Positions 42,127 to 51,323 of a stretch of DNA of 64,000 bases are shown piece after piece. Within the stretch, counting starts at the first letter, position 1; the number at the start of each line of letters is the position of its first letter. The stretch is taken from positions 806,001 through 870,000 of the forward strand of contig NZ_NIRS01000003.1 in the NCBI RefSeq assembly GCF_002934665.1. The letters are read 5' to 3'. Origin of the DNA: Pseudomonas laurylsulfatiphila (GTDB taxonomy: Bacteria > Pseudomonadota > Gammaproteobacteria > Pseudomonadales > Pseudomonadaceae). A program made the translations under genes and the position numbers. The notes beneath the pieces are model-generated. The model did not search any database. It saw only the letters and a list, made by a program, of their open reading frames with translations, and was not told the origin of the DNA.

Positions 42127-43491
42127 TTAGCGAACACCATCCTGACGCAAGGCGGCCGGGGTGAAGTCGCTGGTGGTGGCCTGGAAACCGAAGTCATAAG
42201 CCGACTTCTCTTCGTTCTTCATGCCCAGCGCCAGGTAACGACCCGACTGCAGGTCATACAGGGCTTCGAGGGCGTACCACGGCACTTGCTTGTCGTAGTA
42301 GTTCTCGGCATGTGCCTCACCTACACGCCACAGTTGGCCACGACCGTCGTAATGGTCGATGACCGCTGCCTGCCAGGTATCTTCGTCGATGTAGAAGTCA
42401 CGCTTGGCGTAGATGTGACGCTGGCCTTCCTTCAAGGTGGCAACCACATGCCACACCCGGCGCAGCTCGTAACGCGCCAGATCCTGGTTGATGTGACCGG
42501 CCTTGATGATATCGGTGTACTTGAGGCTCGGGTCGTCGAGCTTGTAGCTGTCGGAGGCGATGTACATCTCTTTCTTGCCTTCGAGCTTCCAGTCGTAACG
42601 ATCCGGCGCACCGTTGTACATGTCCAGGTTGTCGGAGGTACGCAGGCCGTCAGCCGCGGTACCCGGGCCGTCATAGGACACTTGCGGTGCACGGCGCACA
42701 CGACGCTGGCCGGCGTTGTAGACCCACGCCGAGCGCGGTTCCTTGACCTGGTCGAGGGTTTCGTGAACCAGCAGTACACCACCGGCCAGACGCGCCGGCG
42801 CGGTCACTTTCTGCTTGAAGTAGAACAGGATGTTGCCCGGGTTTTTCGGGTCGTAATCCTTCATCTTGTCGCGGAACACGAACTGGTCCTGGAAGTACAC
42901 CAGGCTGAACGAGCCGTTCGGCTGTGGCGTGGCCTGGGTTACCAGGCGGGTCACGCTACCACCGCGATAACGGGTGATGTGGTTCCAGATGACTTCAACG
43001 CCGCTTTTTGGAATCGGGAACGGAATGGCGGTTTCAAAGTTTTCCAGGCCGTTGCCGCCGGACACCAGGTTGGTGTTGGTGGCGTTGCGCTTGATGGCGG
43101 CGAATACATCATCCGGCACGGTAGCACCGCGATGGGATGGATAGACCGGCATCTTGAAGCTTTCCGGGTAGCGCTTGAACATCGCGTACTGGCCCGGTGC
43201 GAGCTTGTCCTTGTACTGATCGACGTTCTGCGCCGTGATGGTGAACAGCGGTTTTTCGCTGGCGAACGGATTGGACAGGAAACCTTTGCTGTCGACCGTA
43301 CCGGCGTTCTTCGCCATCGGCTTCCAGGCCGGGATCGAACCGTCGGCGTTACCCGCCATTTCGGCGCCCATCGGGGTCAGGCTCTTGCCCAGTTTGTCGG
43401 CCTCGGCCTGGGGAACCGCTGCGATGACGCTGGTCGCCAGCAGCGAAAGACCCAGAACACCGGCTTGGAACAGACTCTTTGTTATTTTCAT
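42127..43491 (-). CDS. DUF1329 periplasmic (LolA-like) protein
   Basis: A 454-residue exported protein of the DUF1329 family, whose members resemble outer-membrane lipoprotein-sorting (LolA/LolB-like) folds and almost always pair with a DUF1302 protein. The Sec signal is about 1-25 (GVLGLSLLATSVIAA). The mature chain has family features such as DGSIPAWKPMAK, MYNGAPDRYDWKLEGKKEMY and YHNVV-free beta-rich segments with many Tyr/Trp. It lies 28 bases after DUF1302. A role in moving a hydrophobic compound across the envelope is inferred from its fold and partner. Confidence 0.87.
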   Translation of the reverse strand: MKITKSLFQAGVLGLSLLATSVIAAVPQAEADKLGKSLTPMGAEMAGNADGSIPAWKPMAKNAGTVDSKGFLSNPFASEKPLFTITAQNVDQYKDKLAPGQYAMFKRYPESFKMPVYPSHRGATVPDDVFAAIKRNATNTNLVSGGNGLENFETAIPFPIPKSGVEVIWNHITRYRGGSVTRLVTQATPQPNGSFSLVYFQDQFVFRDKMKDYDPKNPGNILFYFKQKVTAPARLAGGVLLVHETLDQVKEPRSAWVYNAGQRRVRRAPQVSYDGPGTAADGLRTSDNLDMYNGAPDRYDWKLEGKKEMYIASDSYKLDDPSLKYTDIIKAGHINQDLARYELRRVWHVVATLKEGQRHIYAKRDFYIDEDTWQAAVIDHYDGRGQLWRVGEAHAENYYDKQVPWYALEALYDLQSGRYLALGMKNEEKSAYDFGFQATTSDFTPAALRQDGVR

Positions 43492-43519
43492 TTATGCGTT
43501 CGTCCTGAAAATACTGTGC

Positions 43520-45421
43520 TTAGAAGTTCACGCCGAGGCTGAGCGCAACGAAGTCGCGGTCATCCACGGTGGTGTACTTGCCGTCGAAGAAGTTGGTGTA
43601 GGCCAGGCTCGCGGTGTAGGTGTTCTGGTACTCGGCGTCGACACCCAGGCTGACCGCCTTGCGGCCTTCCTCGAAGTTGCCGCCAGGGCCAGGGGAGTAA
43701 CCGCTCACGTCATGGGACCAGGCAACGTTCGGCTTGAGGTTCACACCGGCAAACACGTCGTTGTATTCCCAGATGGCACGACCGCGGTAGCCCCACGAAG
43801 TCGCGGTGGTGAAGCCTTCGTCGGTGCAGTTGCGGCTGCGGTTGTTGGTCGGCGTACCCGGACCGGCACCGTTGATGGTGCTGGTGTTGAGCGCCACGCA
43901 GGTATCGAGCGCGCCAGAGGCTGGCAACTCACCCGGGCCGTAGACCGGATCGCGGCCATAACGAACATCGGAAGTGCTTTCCAGGCCACCAACGTGGGTC
44001 ACGCCCACTTCGCCCACCAGGGTCAGACGGCTGGCGCCCATGACCTGGTCGAAGAAGTGCGTCAGGGTGGTCTGGAACTGGGTGATTTCCTTGCGACGAT
44101 ACCCGTGCAGGTCCTGACCCGGCACGCCGGTCAGCAGCGATGCGTTGGTCAACGGGTTGTTCGGGTTGTTATTGCCCAAAGGACGTACACCGGAGAACAG
44201 GATATCGGTGGAGTTGAGCTGCACCGGAGCGTTCGGACGGTAGCTGATCTCACCGCTCCACGCCGTACCGGTAGGCAGGGTGGTGGAGAAGCTCAAGCCA
44301 TACAGGCGAATGTCCTCGGGGTATTCGATGAAGTATTGCGAATTGCCTGCCACCAGCAGTGGCCCGAGTGCCGCGAACGGGCCCGGGAGCCCTGCGGCCG
44401 TGTTGTAGACCGATTGCGGCGCACCGGTGGCGCTGAAGATCGGCGCACGGCTGTGGTAGTTCATGAAGTAGGCGCCGAACTCGGTGTCCAGCGGATCGAA
44501 CATGTACTTGAAGGACGCGCCCCACTGGCCGCTGTCGCGGGCATCTCGATCGCCACCACGACGCACCAGAACACCCTCTTCGTTGACGTCGACGCCATTG
44601 GCGGCCAAAGGCCCCAGGGCAATGGCCGGAATTTGCGAACGCTTGTTCAGCACGCGCAGGTTGTTGTCGCAGCCGTCGGCAACGATGTCTGGCTGGGAGA
44701 AGAACGTGCCGCAGTTGTCGACGACGGTCTGGTCCCATTCAATTTGATAGAACGCTTCGGCCGAGAGGTTTTCGGTCAGGCTCTGGGACACATAGAACAT
44801 GTTGACCGGGATCAGGCCTTCCTTGATCTCGGCCCCCGGACGACGGAACGCGGACACGTCGATCGGGTTGATCGAGTTGATGCCACCACCGATGAAGGTA
44901 CTTTCACCCCAGCTCACTACCTGCTTGCCCAGACGTACGGAGCCTGGTTGATCGGCAATGGAGTAGTTGTGGTAGACGAAGGCGTCGAGGATCTGGCCGC
45001 CGGCGGACTTGGCGCCTTCCTTGCGGCCGTCGTCGCTGATGTCCTTGAACGGACGGCTTTCGTCCTTCAGTTCAAAGTCGTACCAGTATTTGCCACGGAC
45101 GAAAACACCGGTATCGCCGTATTTCAGTTCAAGGTCATGGATGCCCTTGAAGATCTTCGAGAAGGTTTCCCCGCTCTTGAAGTTCAGGTGACCGTCATCA
45201 GAAGTCTGGGACAGACCCTTGCCGCCGTTGTTGACACCAATGAGGTTCTTGTTCGGCTGCTCGGTAGACCAACTGGCACCGATCGACAGGGATGAGTCGA
45301 ACTGACCTTCGATTTCACCGACGTTGAAACTGACGCCGAATGCTGGCCCGGCGAGCGTAGAGGCAAGACTGACAGCCAGGGGCAGCTTCGCCCGGCGCCA
45401 GAACTGGTTTACTGATGTCAT
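43520..45421 (-). CDS. DUF1302 outer-membrane beta-barrel protein
   Basis: A 633-residue exported protein of the DUF1302 family. A signal peptide (about 1-29, ending GPAFG) is followed by alternating hydrophobic strands and Gly/Asn-rich loops, and the chain ends in a Phe (LSLGVNF), the usual signature of a BAM-assembled barrel. It contains Cys pairs in the loops (CGTFF/DGCDN and DTCVAL/RNCTDE). It is transcribed with the DUF1329 gene. A pore or exporter for lipid-like molecules is the common guess; the substrate is unknown. Confidence 0.87.
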   Translation of the reverse strand: MTSVNQFWRRAKLPLAVSLASTLAGPAFGVSFNVGEIEGQFDSSLSIGASWSTEQPNKNLIGVNNGGKGLSQTSDDGHLNFKSGETFSKIFKGIHDLELKYGDTGVFVRGKYWYDFELKDESRPFKDISDDGRKEGAKSAGGQILDAFVYHNYSIADQPGSVRLGKQVVSWGESTFIGGGINSINPIDVSAFRRPGAEIKEGLIPVNMFYVSQSLTENLSAEAFYQIEWDQTVVDNCGTFFSQPDIVADGCDNNLRVLNKRSQIPAIALGPLAANGVDVNEEGVLVRRGGDRDARDSGQWGASFKYMFDPLDTEFGAYFMNYHSRAPIFSATGAPQSVYNTAAGLPGPFAALGPLLVAGNSQYFIEYPEDIRLYGLSFSTTLPTGTAWSGEISYRPNAPVQLNSTDILFSGVRPLGNNNPNNPLTNASLLTGVPGQDLHGYRRKEITQFQTTLTHFFDQVMGASRLTLVGEVGVTHVGGLESTSDVRYGRDPVYGPGELPASGALDTCVALNTSTINGAGPGTPTNNRSRNCTDEGFTTATSWGYRGRAIWEYNDVFAGVNLKPNVAWSHDVSGYSPGPGGNFEEGRKAVSLGVDAEYQNTYTASLAYTNFFDGKYTTVDDRDFVALSLGVNF

Positions 45422-45760
45422 CGACGCTACTCCATGTGCATTTTATTTTTATGGCATTGAGCACTTCTAAAAACGCTGTGGATAACCGGGAGCCATGGCA
45501 TCCCAAAGTCATTCCAAAGTTGCATCGCCCCGGTTCGTGCGGTTGCCCCGTTCTTAAAAATCCTTGAGCGGACTATAGCCAGCAGGTAGTAGCGCTTGAT
45601 CCCTCTAAAGTGTGATTTGCAGTTGCCGGCCACTCTGGAACAGTCCTTTCGCCAGGCCGACACCCGTCGGCACGGCAAGGATGGCTGAAAATTTCGATTT
45701 GACAAGCCAAGCGCTTGCTTGGTGGGGCTGGCGTGCCCTTTCGGGCACGCCGGGAGGTGC
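45422..45760. other. 339-base intergenic region with two palindromes
   Basis: No gene is seen. A 9-base hairpin GGCGTGCCC/GGGCACGCC (45730-45738, 45743-45751) lies just after the acyl-CoA ligase stop but lacks a U-run. A 10-base perfect palindrome CAAGCGCTTG (45708-45717), flanked by CAAGC and CTTGG, has the look of a TetR-type operator and lies about 290 bases upstream of the DUF1302 start. The promoter of the DUF1302-DUF1329 pair should lie in this region. Confidence 0.55.
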
Positions 45761-47443
45761 TTAAAGCGTCGAGAGGAAGGTGCTGTTGGTGGCCTGCCAT
45801 TCGCTGATGTCGACACGAATGCGCTTCTTGTCGAGTTTGCCGACGCTGGTCTTGGGAATTTCAGTAACAAGGGCGATCTGGCTCGGAATCGCCCACTTGC
45901 TCAGGTGCCCGAGCTCCACAAAAGGCTTGAGGTGTTCCTTGAGTTCCCTCGCCCCGATGACGTGACCTTCACGGACTACGAGCAGGGCAAACGGCCGCTC
46001 TCCCCACTGCGGATCAGGGATCCCCACCACTGCTACTTCACGTACCGCCGCATGACGACTGATCAGGTCCTCCAGATCCAGGGAGGAGATCCACTCGCCA
46101 CCGGTCTTGATCACGTCCTTGATGCGGTCACGAATGTCGATCACCCCCATGCTGTCCAGGGTCGCCACGTCGCCGGTGTGCAGCCAGCCTCCGGCCCAGA
46201 GCTCGGCGCCCTTCTGCGGTTCATTGAAATAACCCTCGGTCAGCCAGGGTGCGCGCAGCACCAGCTCACCCTGGGTCTCGCCGTCGGCGGGCAGGAAGTT
46301 GCCCTCGGTGTCGACGATCGCCGCCTCCACCAGCGGCCCGGGCACGCCGGCCTTGATCCGGTAGGTGGTGCGTTCGTCTTCGGTGCCGGCCATCAACTCA
46401 TCGTTCAAGTGCGCGCACGAGACCAGTGGCCCGGTTTCCGACATGCCGTAGGCGGCGGTCAACTGAATGCCCTTGGCCTTGGCCGCCTCGTATAGCGTGC
46501 GGTTCAGGGCACTGCCGCCGATGACGATTTTCCAGCCGCCGAAATCAACGTTCTGCGCAGCCTTGGCATTGAGGACCATCTGCAAAATGGTCGGTACGCA
46601 ATGGGAGAACGTGACCTTCTCCTTGCGCCACAACTCCACCAGGTACTCCGGGTCATAGCGGCCGGGGTACACCTGCTTGAGTCCGAGCATGGTCGCCACA
46701 TACGGCAAGCCCCAGGCGTGCACGTGGAACATCGGGGTGATCGGCATGTACACGTCGTTGGTACCCAGCAGGCGCACGCTGTCGATCGCGCCCATGATGG
46801 TCGACACGCCCATGGTGTGCAGCACCAGTTGCCGATGGGTGAAGTACACGCCCTTGGGATTGCCGGTGGTGCCGGTGGTGTAGAACGTGGTCGCGACCGA
46901 ATTTTCGTCGAAATCCTGGAAATCGTACTGCGGGCTCGCCGCGGCCAGCAGTTGTTCGTATTCGCCGACGAGGTTCGGCAGGTCCGCGGTTTTTTCCGGC
47001 AGGTCAGTCAGCAGCAGGGTTTTGTCGACCGTGGTCAGATTCCCTTCGATGGCCTTGTAGAGGCCGACGAACTCGCTGTTGACCAGCACAAAGCGGTCCT
47101 CGGCGTGGTTCATGGTGTAGAGGATCTGTTCCGGCGACAGGCGCACGTTGATGGTGTGGATCACCGCGCCGATCATCGGGATGGCGAACATGCATTCCAG
47201 GTAACGATGGCTGTCCCAGTCCATCACACCCACGGCATCCCCGGGCTTGACCCCGGCCGCTGTCAGCACGTTGGCCAGGCGGGCCACCCGTTCGATCAGG
47301 GTCGGGTAGCTGTAGCGCAACTTGTCGCGGTAGATGATCTCGCGGGTTTTCTCATAACGGGCACCGGACATCAGCAGCCGCTTGATCAGCAGCGGGTATT
47401 GGTAAGCGCCTTCGGCCGGGGGGATAACGCGAGTCTGCAACAT
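45761..47443 (-). CDS. Acyl-CoA synthetase (AMP-forming), medium-chain type
   Basis: A 560-residue adenylate-forming ligase that would activate a carboxylic acid to its CoA thioester. The P-loop-like motif is TTFYTTGTTGNPKGV, followed by AYGMSETGPLVS, LHTGDVATLDSMGVIDIRDR and the C-terminal catalytic Lys region PKTSVGKLDKKRIR. Sequence style fits fatty-acid (medium-chain) ligases. The ATG at 47443 has AAGGGA upstream; a frame to 47467 lacks one. It is first in the same-strand group ligase-DUF1302-DUF1329-LuxR, which suggests that an imported acid is activated here. Confidence 0.9.
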   Translation of the reverse strand: MLQTRVIPPAEGAYQYPLLIKRLLMSGARYEKTREIIYRDKLRYSYPTLIERVARLANVLTAAGVKPGDAVGVMDWDSHRYLECMFAIPMIGAVIHTINVRLSPEQILYTMNHAEDRFVLVNSEFVGLYKAIEGNLTTVDKTLLLTDLPEKTADLPNLVGEYEQLLAAASPQYDFQDFDENSVATTFYTTGTTGNPKGVYFTHRQLVLHTMGVSTIMGAIDSVRLLGTNDVYMPITPMFHVHAWGLPYVATMLGLKQVYPGRYDPEYLVELWRKEKVTFSHCVPTILQMVLNAKAAQNVDFGGWKIVIGGSALNRTLYEAAKAKGIQLTAAYGMSETGPLVSCAHLNDELMAGTEDERTTYRIKAGVPGPLVEAAIVDTEGNFLPADGETQGELVLRAPWLTEGYFNEPQKGAELWAGGWLHTGDVATLDSMGVIDIRDRIKDVIKTGGEWISSLDLEDLISRHAAVREVAVVGIPDPQWGERPFALLVVREGHVIGARELKEHLKPFVELGHLSKWAIPSQIALVTEIPKTSVGKLDKKRIRVDISEWQATNSTFLSTL

Positions 47444-47585
47444 AAGAATCCCTTTTTCTGACTGCACGGACGTGACTGAAAGTACGCACTGTAGTGCCCC
47501 TGATCGCCAGCCAAATCAGCCAAAGGAATGATTTGCAGAACCCCGCAAGCACTAGCATTGCGCCAGCATCGACCATTTATTCCGC

Positions 47586-47615
47586 ACTGTAGGAGCTGCC
47601 GCAGGCTGCTCCTAC
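47586..47615. repeat. Single REP-like palindrome
   Basis: CTGTAGGAGC and GCTCCTACAG form the outer arms around TGCCGCAGGCT. It is a solo element after the lysE stop and before the ligase start; the gap 47444-47631 holds no gene. Confidence 0.75.
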
Positions 47616-47631
47616 AGGGAATCACGATTGA

Positions 47632-48261
47632 TCAATGCATCTCGGTAAAAGCGAGCTTCACGCCAATCGCAATCAGCACAGCGCCCATGGTCCGGTCGAA
47701 CCAGTGCCCCATGCGCGCGAAACCGGCGCGTACGCGCTGCTGGCTGAACAACATCGCCACCAGGCAGAACCAGGCGGCCGTTGCGCCGGCCAGGTAAACC
47801 CCGTAACCGGCCTGCACGGCCAGTGGGGTGTGCGGATTGATTACCACGGTGAACAACGAGAGGAAGAACAGTGTGGCTTTCGGGTTGAGACCGTTGGTGA
47901 CGAAACCCGAGGTGAAGGCGCCACGGGCCGTGCGCTCCCCCGCTTCCTTGTGCAGATCGTCCGCCACAGGCTTGGCCGGTTGCGCGCGCAGCGCCTTGTA
48001 ACCGATGTACAGCAGGTAAGCGGCGGCGGCCCATTTCAAGGCATTGAACAGCACGATCGACTGGGACACGATCAGGCCGATACCCAACAATGAATAACCC
48101 ACATGCAGGAAAATCGCCGTCCCCACACCCAGCGCGGTCCAGGTGCCCGCGCGGCGACCGTGGGTAACACTTTCACGTACCACCACGGCAAAGTCCGGGC
48201 CGGGGCTGGCCACGGCCAGCAAGTGAATCAGGGCAACGGTCAAGAACTCTGTCCAGTACAT
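47632..48261 (-). CDS. LysE/RhtB-family amino-acid exporter
   Basis: A 209-residue inner-membrane protein of the LysE/RhtB family, which exports amino acids and derivatives by proton exchange. About six hydrophobic helices are seen. The family signature near the start is LLAVASPGPDFAVVVRESVT, and the second half has AFTSGFVTNGLNPKATLFFL. The substrate cannot be assigned. It is divergent from the hydroxyacid dehydrogenase gene across a 92-base gap. Confidence 0.88.
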   Translation of the reverse strand: MYWTEFLTVALIHLLAVASPGPDFAVVVRESVTHGRRAGTWTALGVGTAIFLHVGYSLLGIGLIVSQSIVLFNALKWAAAAYLLYIGYKALRAQPAKPVADDLHKEAGERTARGAFTSGFVTNGLNPKATLFFLSLFTVVINPHTPLAVQAGYGVYLAGATAAWFCLVAMLFSQQRVRAGFARMGHWFDRTMGAVLIAIGVKLAFTEMH

Positions 48262-48353
48262 GTGGGGCTCCTTCAGGCCAAGCGTAACTAGTTATTTCAT
48301 CTGGTAGGCTCGGCAGATTACGCCTTCAGTTCAATGCACAAAAGGTACAGTTG

Positions 48354-49319
48354 ATGACGAATACTCGCCGCGCCGTTTTCCTCGACCACCCGTCCCTGGA
48401 CCTCGGCGACCTTGACCTCAACCCCCTGCGCAGTTGTTTCAGCGAATTGCAGCTGTTCGCCCAGACCTTGCCCGATCAAGTCATCGAACACCTCAAGGGC
48501 GCCACCGTCGCCATCAGCAACAAGATCCTGATCGACGCCGCCGCCATGGCCGCCAGCCCTGACCTCAAGCTGATCCTGATCACCGCCACCGGCACCAACA
48601 ACGTCGATCTCGCTGCCGCCCGCGCCCACGGAATAACCGTGTGTAACTGCCAGGGCTATGGCACGCCGTCGGTGGCGCAGCACACGATCATGCTGCTGCT
48701 CAACCTGGCCACGCGCCTGGCCGATTATCAGAAGGCCGTCGGCGCAGGCCGCTGGCAACAGGCCAAACAGTTCTGCTTGCTGGACTACCCGATTGTCGAA
48801 CTCGAAGGCAAAACCCTTGGCCTGCTGGGTCACGGCGAATTGGGCAGCGCGGTCGCACGGCTGGCTGAGGCCTTCGGCATGCGCGTGCTGCTGGGGCAGA
48901 TTCCCGGACGCCCTGCCCGCCCGGACCGCCTGCCACTGGATGAACTGCTGCCGCAAGTCGATGCCCTGACCCTGCACTGCCCGCTCAACGAACACACCCG
49001 TCACTTCATCGGCGCCCGCGAACTGGCCTCGATGAAACCCGAAGCGTTCCTGGTCAACACCGCCCGCGGCGGCCTGATCGACGAACAGGCGCTGGCCGAC
49101 GCCCTGCGCAATGGTCATCTGGGCGGCGCCGCCACTGACGTGCTGAGCGTTGAGCCTCCCGTCAACGGCAATCCACTGCTGGCCCACGACATCCCGCGCC
49201 TGATCGTCACCCCGCACAACGCCTGGGGCAGCCGTGAAGCGCGCCAGCGAATCGTTGGCCAAGTGACCGAAAACGCACTGGGATACTTCAGCGGTAAGGC
49301 GCTGCGGGTCGTCAGTTGA
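48354..49319 (+). CDS. D-2-hydroxyacid dehydrogenase, glycerate/hydroxypyruvate reductase-like
   Basis: A 321-residue NAD(P)H enzyme that would interconvert a 2-oxoacid and D-2-hydroxyacid, with hydroxypyruvate/glycerate as the likeliest pair. The Rossmann loop is [20 protein letters not shown], the substrate Arg region is [17 protein letters not shown], and the His in [14 protein letters not shown] matches the acid-base His. The ATG at 48354 has AAAGG upstream. The gene ends 32 bases before rsmC and may be co-transcribed with it. Confidence 0.88.
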   Translation: MTNTRRAVFLDHPSLDLGDLDLNPLRSCFSELQLFAQTLPDQVIEHLKGATVAISNKILIDAAAMAASPDLKLILITATGTNNVDLAAARAHGITVCNCQGYGTPSVAQHTIMLLLNLATRLADYQKAVGAGRWQQAKQFCLLDYPIVELEGKTLGLLGHGELGSAVARLAEAFGMRVLLGQIPGRPARPDRLPLDELLPQVDALTLHCPLNEHTRHFIGARELASMKPEAFLVNTARGGLIDEQALADALRNGHLGGAATDVLSVEPPVNGNPLLAHDIPRLIVTPHNAWGSREARQRIVGQVTENALGYFSGKALRVVS

Positions 49320-49351
49320 TAAACTGCGGCACTTTTTTTACGGGAGCAGTT

Positions 49352-50350
49352 ATGGATCCGCGCAGTGAAGTACTGCTTCGCCAGGCCGAGTTATTCCAGG
49401 GTTCGGTGTTGTTGGCCGGTTTGCCCGCCGACGACCTGCTGGGCCGCCTGCCCGATGCCCATGGCTGGTGCTGGCACGCCGGCGATCAGGCCGCGCTGGA
49501 CGCCCGCTTCGATGGGCGCAGCCACTTTGGCGTGAACGCGCCGGATCGTGGGTTCGATAGCGCCGTGGTCTTTCTGCCCAAGGCCAAGGACCTGACCGAC
49601 TACATTCTCAACGCCCTCGCCTCGCGGCTGGCCGGCCGCGAGTTGTACTTGGTCGGCGAGAAAAAAAGCGGCATCGAAGGTGCCGCCAAACAACTCAACC
49701 CGTTCGGCAAGCCACGCAAACTCGACAGCGCGCGCCACTGCCAGCTCTGGCAGGTCACCGTGGCCAACGCGCCTGAGGCCAAGCCACTGGAAAGCCTGGC
49801 GCAGACCTACGAACTGCCACTGGCCGAAGGCCCGTTGAAGGTCATCAGCCTGCCGGGGGTATTCAGTCATGGTCGCCTTGATCGCGGCAGTGCGCTGCTG
49901 TTGGAACACCTGGACAAACTGCCCAGCGGTCACCTGCTCGATTTCGGTTGCGGCGCAGGAGTCCTGGGCGCGGCAGTGAAACGTCGTTACCCGCACAACC
50001 TGGTCACGATGCTGGATGTGGATGCTTTTGCCGCTGCCAGCAGTCGCCTGACCCTGGCTGCCAATGGTCTGGAAGCCGAGGTGATTACCGGTGACGGAAT
50101 CGATGCCGCGCCGATGGGTTTGAGTGCGATTTTGAGCAATCCGCCGTTCCATGTCGGCGTGCACACCGACTATTTCGCAACGGAGAATTTGCTGCGAAAA
50201 GCAGCAAAACATCTGAAAAACGGCGGCGAACTCCGCCTCGTAGCGAACAGTTTCCTGAAGTATCAACCATTGATCGAAGAGCACCTTGGCGTGTGTGCGA
50301 TCAAAGCCGAAGGACAGGGTTTCAGAATCTACCGGGCAAAGCGCGGCTGA
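49352..50350 (+). CDS. rsmC: 16S rRNA (guanine-1207-N2) methyltransferase RsmC
   Basis: RsmC methylates G1207 of 16S rRNA. The 332 residues consist of two related methyltransferase-like domains. The C-terminal active one has [20 protein letters not shown] (SAM loop) and [15 protein letters not shown] with the catalytic NPPF. The N-domain lacks these motifs, as in the family. The ATG at 49352 has GGGAGC upstream; an in-frame ATG at 49316 overlaps the previous gene and was not chosen. Confidence 0.92.
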   Translation: MDPRSEVLLRQAELFQGSVLLAGLPADDLLGRLPDAHGWCWHAGDQAALDARFDGRSHFGVNAPDRGFDSAVVFLPKAKDLTDYILNALASRLAGRELYLVGEKKSGIEGAAKQLNPFGKPRKLDSARHCQLWQVTVANAPEAKPLESLAQTYELPLAEGPLKVISLPGVFSHGRLDRGSALLLEHLDKLPSGHLLDFGCGAGVLGAAVKRRYPHNLVTMLDVDAFAAASSRLTLAANGLEAEVITGDGIDAAPMGLSAILSNPPFHVGVHTDYFATENLLRKAAKHLKNGGELRLVANSFLKYQPLIEEHLGVCAIKAEGQGFRIYRAKRG

Positions 50351-50394
50351 AACTTTTTTTGAAAAAGAAGGCTTGCCGAATGGGTTTTGCAAAG

Positions 50395-50612
50395 GCAGAA
50401 TCCGCTCCGTCCTAGGGGAGTAGTCTCCCACGAGCGCCACGCTCGTCCGGCATGCGTCAACATACTTGGTCCTCAGACCATGGCGCATGCGACCCAAGCA
50501 TCCACATCAGATGGATCGCAGGGTTTGACAAGACCTATGACACGAACACCTTACCCGGGGCGGGAAGGCTGTACGTGTCATAGCCGTGTCGACCCGCCCC
50601 TTAGGAAAACCC
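50395..50612 (+). promoter_or_regulatory. yybP-ykoY manganese riboswitch
   Basis: The leader has both conserved parts of this Mn2+ aptamer: AGGGGAGTAG (50414-50423) and CCTTACCCGGGGCGGGAAGG (50549-50568) set on an 8-base helix ATGACACG/CGTGTCAT (50537-50544, 50574-50581). Two competing pairings are possible for the end: CCTAGGGG (50411-50418) with CCCCTTAGG (50597-50605), which covers the ribosome site, or GGGGCGGG (50557-50564) with CCCGCCCC (50593-50600). Mn2+ would be expected to turn on the downstream exporter. Confidence 0.85.
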
Positions 50613-50615
50613 CTG

Positions 50616-51200
50616 ATGCTGGATTCACTACTCGTACCCACCGCAATCGTTGCCTTGGCCGAAATCGGCGACAAGACGCAACTGCTCGCACTCATTCTTG
50701 CCGCCCGCTTCCGCAAGCCCTGGCCGATCATCGCCGGTATCGTTGCCGCGACCCTGGCCAACCACGCGGCCGCCGGTGCAGTCGGTGCCTGGGTCGGCAG
50801 TTTCTTCTCGGATACGATGCTGCACTGGATCCTCGCCGCAAGCTTCGCCGCGACCGCCCTGTGGACCCTGGTGCCGGACAAGATGGATGACGACGAAGCC
50901 AGCACCGCCCGCAAGTTCGGGCCGTTCCTGACCACGCTGATCGCGTTCTTCCTGGCGGAAATCGGCGACAAGACCCAGATCGCGACCGTGATGCTGGCTG
51001 CGCAATATCCGGAGTTGTGGCTGGTGATCATCGGCACCACCGCCGGCATGCTGATTGCCAACGTACCGGTGGTTCTGGCGGGTAACTTTGCCGCAGACAA
51101 GCTGCCATTGACCCTGATTCGTCGACTGGCGGCGTCGGCGTTCTTCATCCTGGCGATTGTCGCGGTGTACAAGGCGATGCAGAGCAGCGGGTGGGTTTGA
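50616..51200 (+). CDS. TMEM165/GDT1 (UPF0016) family manganese exporter
   Basis: A 194-residue inner-membrane cation/proton exchanger of the UPF0016 family, whose bacterial members export Mn2+. It has six hydrophobic helices in two inverted halves, each with the metal motif EXGDKTQ (ALAEIGDKTQLLAL near 14-27 and FLAEIGDKTQIATV near 108-121). The ATG at 50616 lies 11 bases after the AGGA site that the riboswitch can hide. The preceding Mn2+ riboswitch strongly supports the role. Confidence 0.92.
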   Translation: MLDSLLVPTAIVALAEIGDKTQLLALILAARFRKPWPIIAGIVAATLANHAAAGAVGAWVGSFFSDTMLHWILAASFAATALWTLVPDKMDDDEASTARKFGPFLTTLIAFFLAEIGDKTQIATVMLAAQYPELWLVIIGTTAGMLIANVPVVLAGNFAADKLPLTLIRRLAASAFFILAIVAVYKAMQSSGWV

Positions 51201-51231
51201 CCCGATAGGTCGTCAGACCGCGTTATCGTTC

Positions 51232-51296
51232 TTCGCGAGCAAGCCCGCTCCCACATTTGGGATGCATTCCCCTGTGGGAGCAAGCCTGCTCGCGAT
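51232..51296. repeat. REP doublet between the Mn exporter and the M48 protease gene
   Basis: Arms TTCGCGAGCAAGCCCGCTCC (51232-51254) and GGAGCAAGCCTGCTCGCGA (51276-51295) are inverted, with mismatches in the middle. It is a hybrid of the two REP types seen elsewhere in the window. Confidence 0.85.
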
Positions 51297-51323
51297 GAGG
51301 GCCTTATCGACGAAGAATCAACA

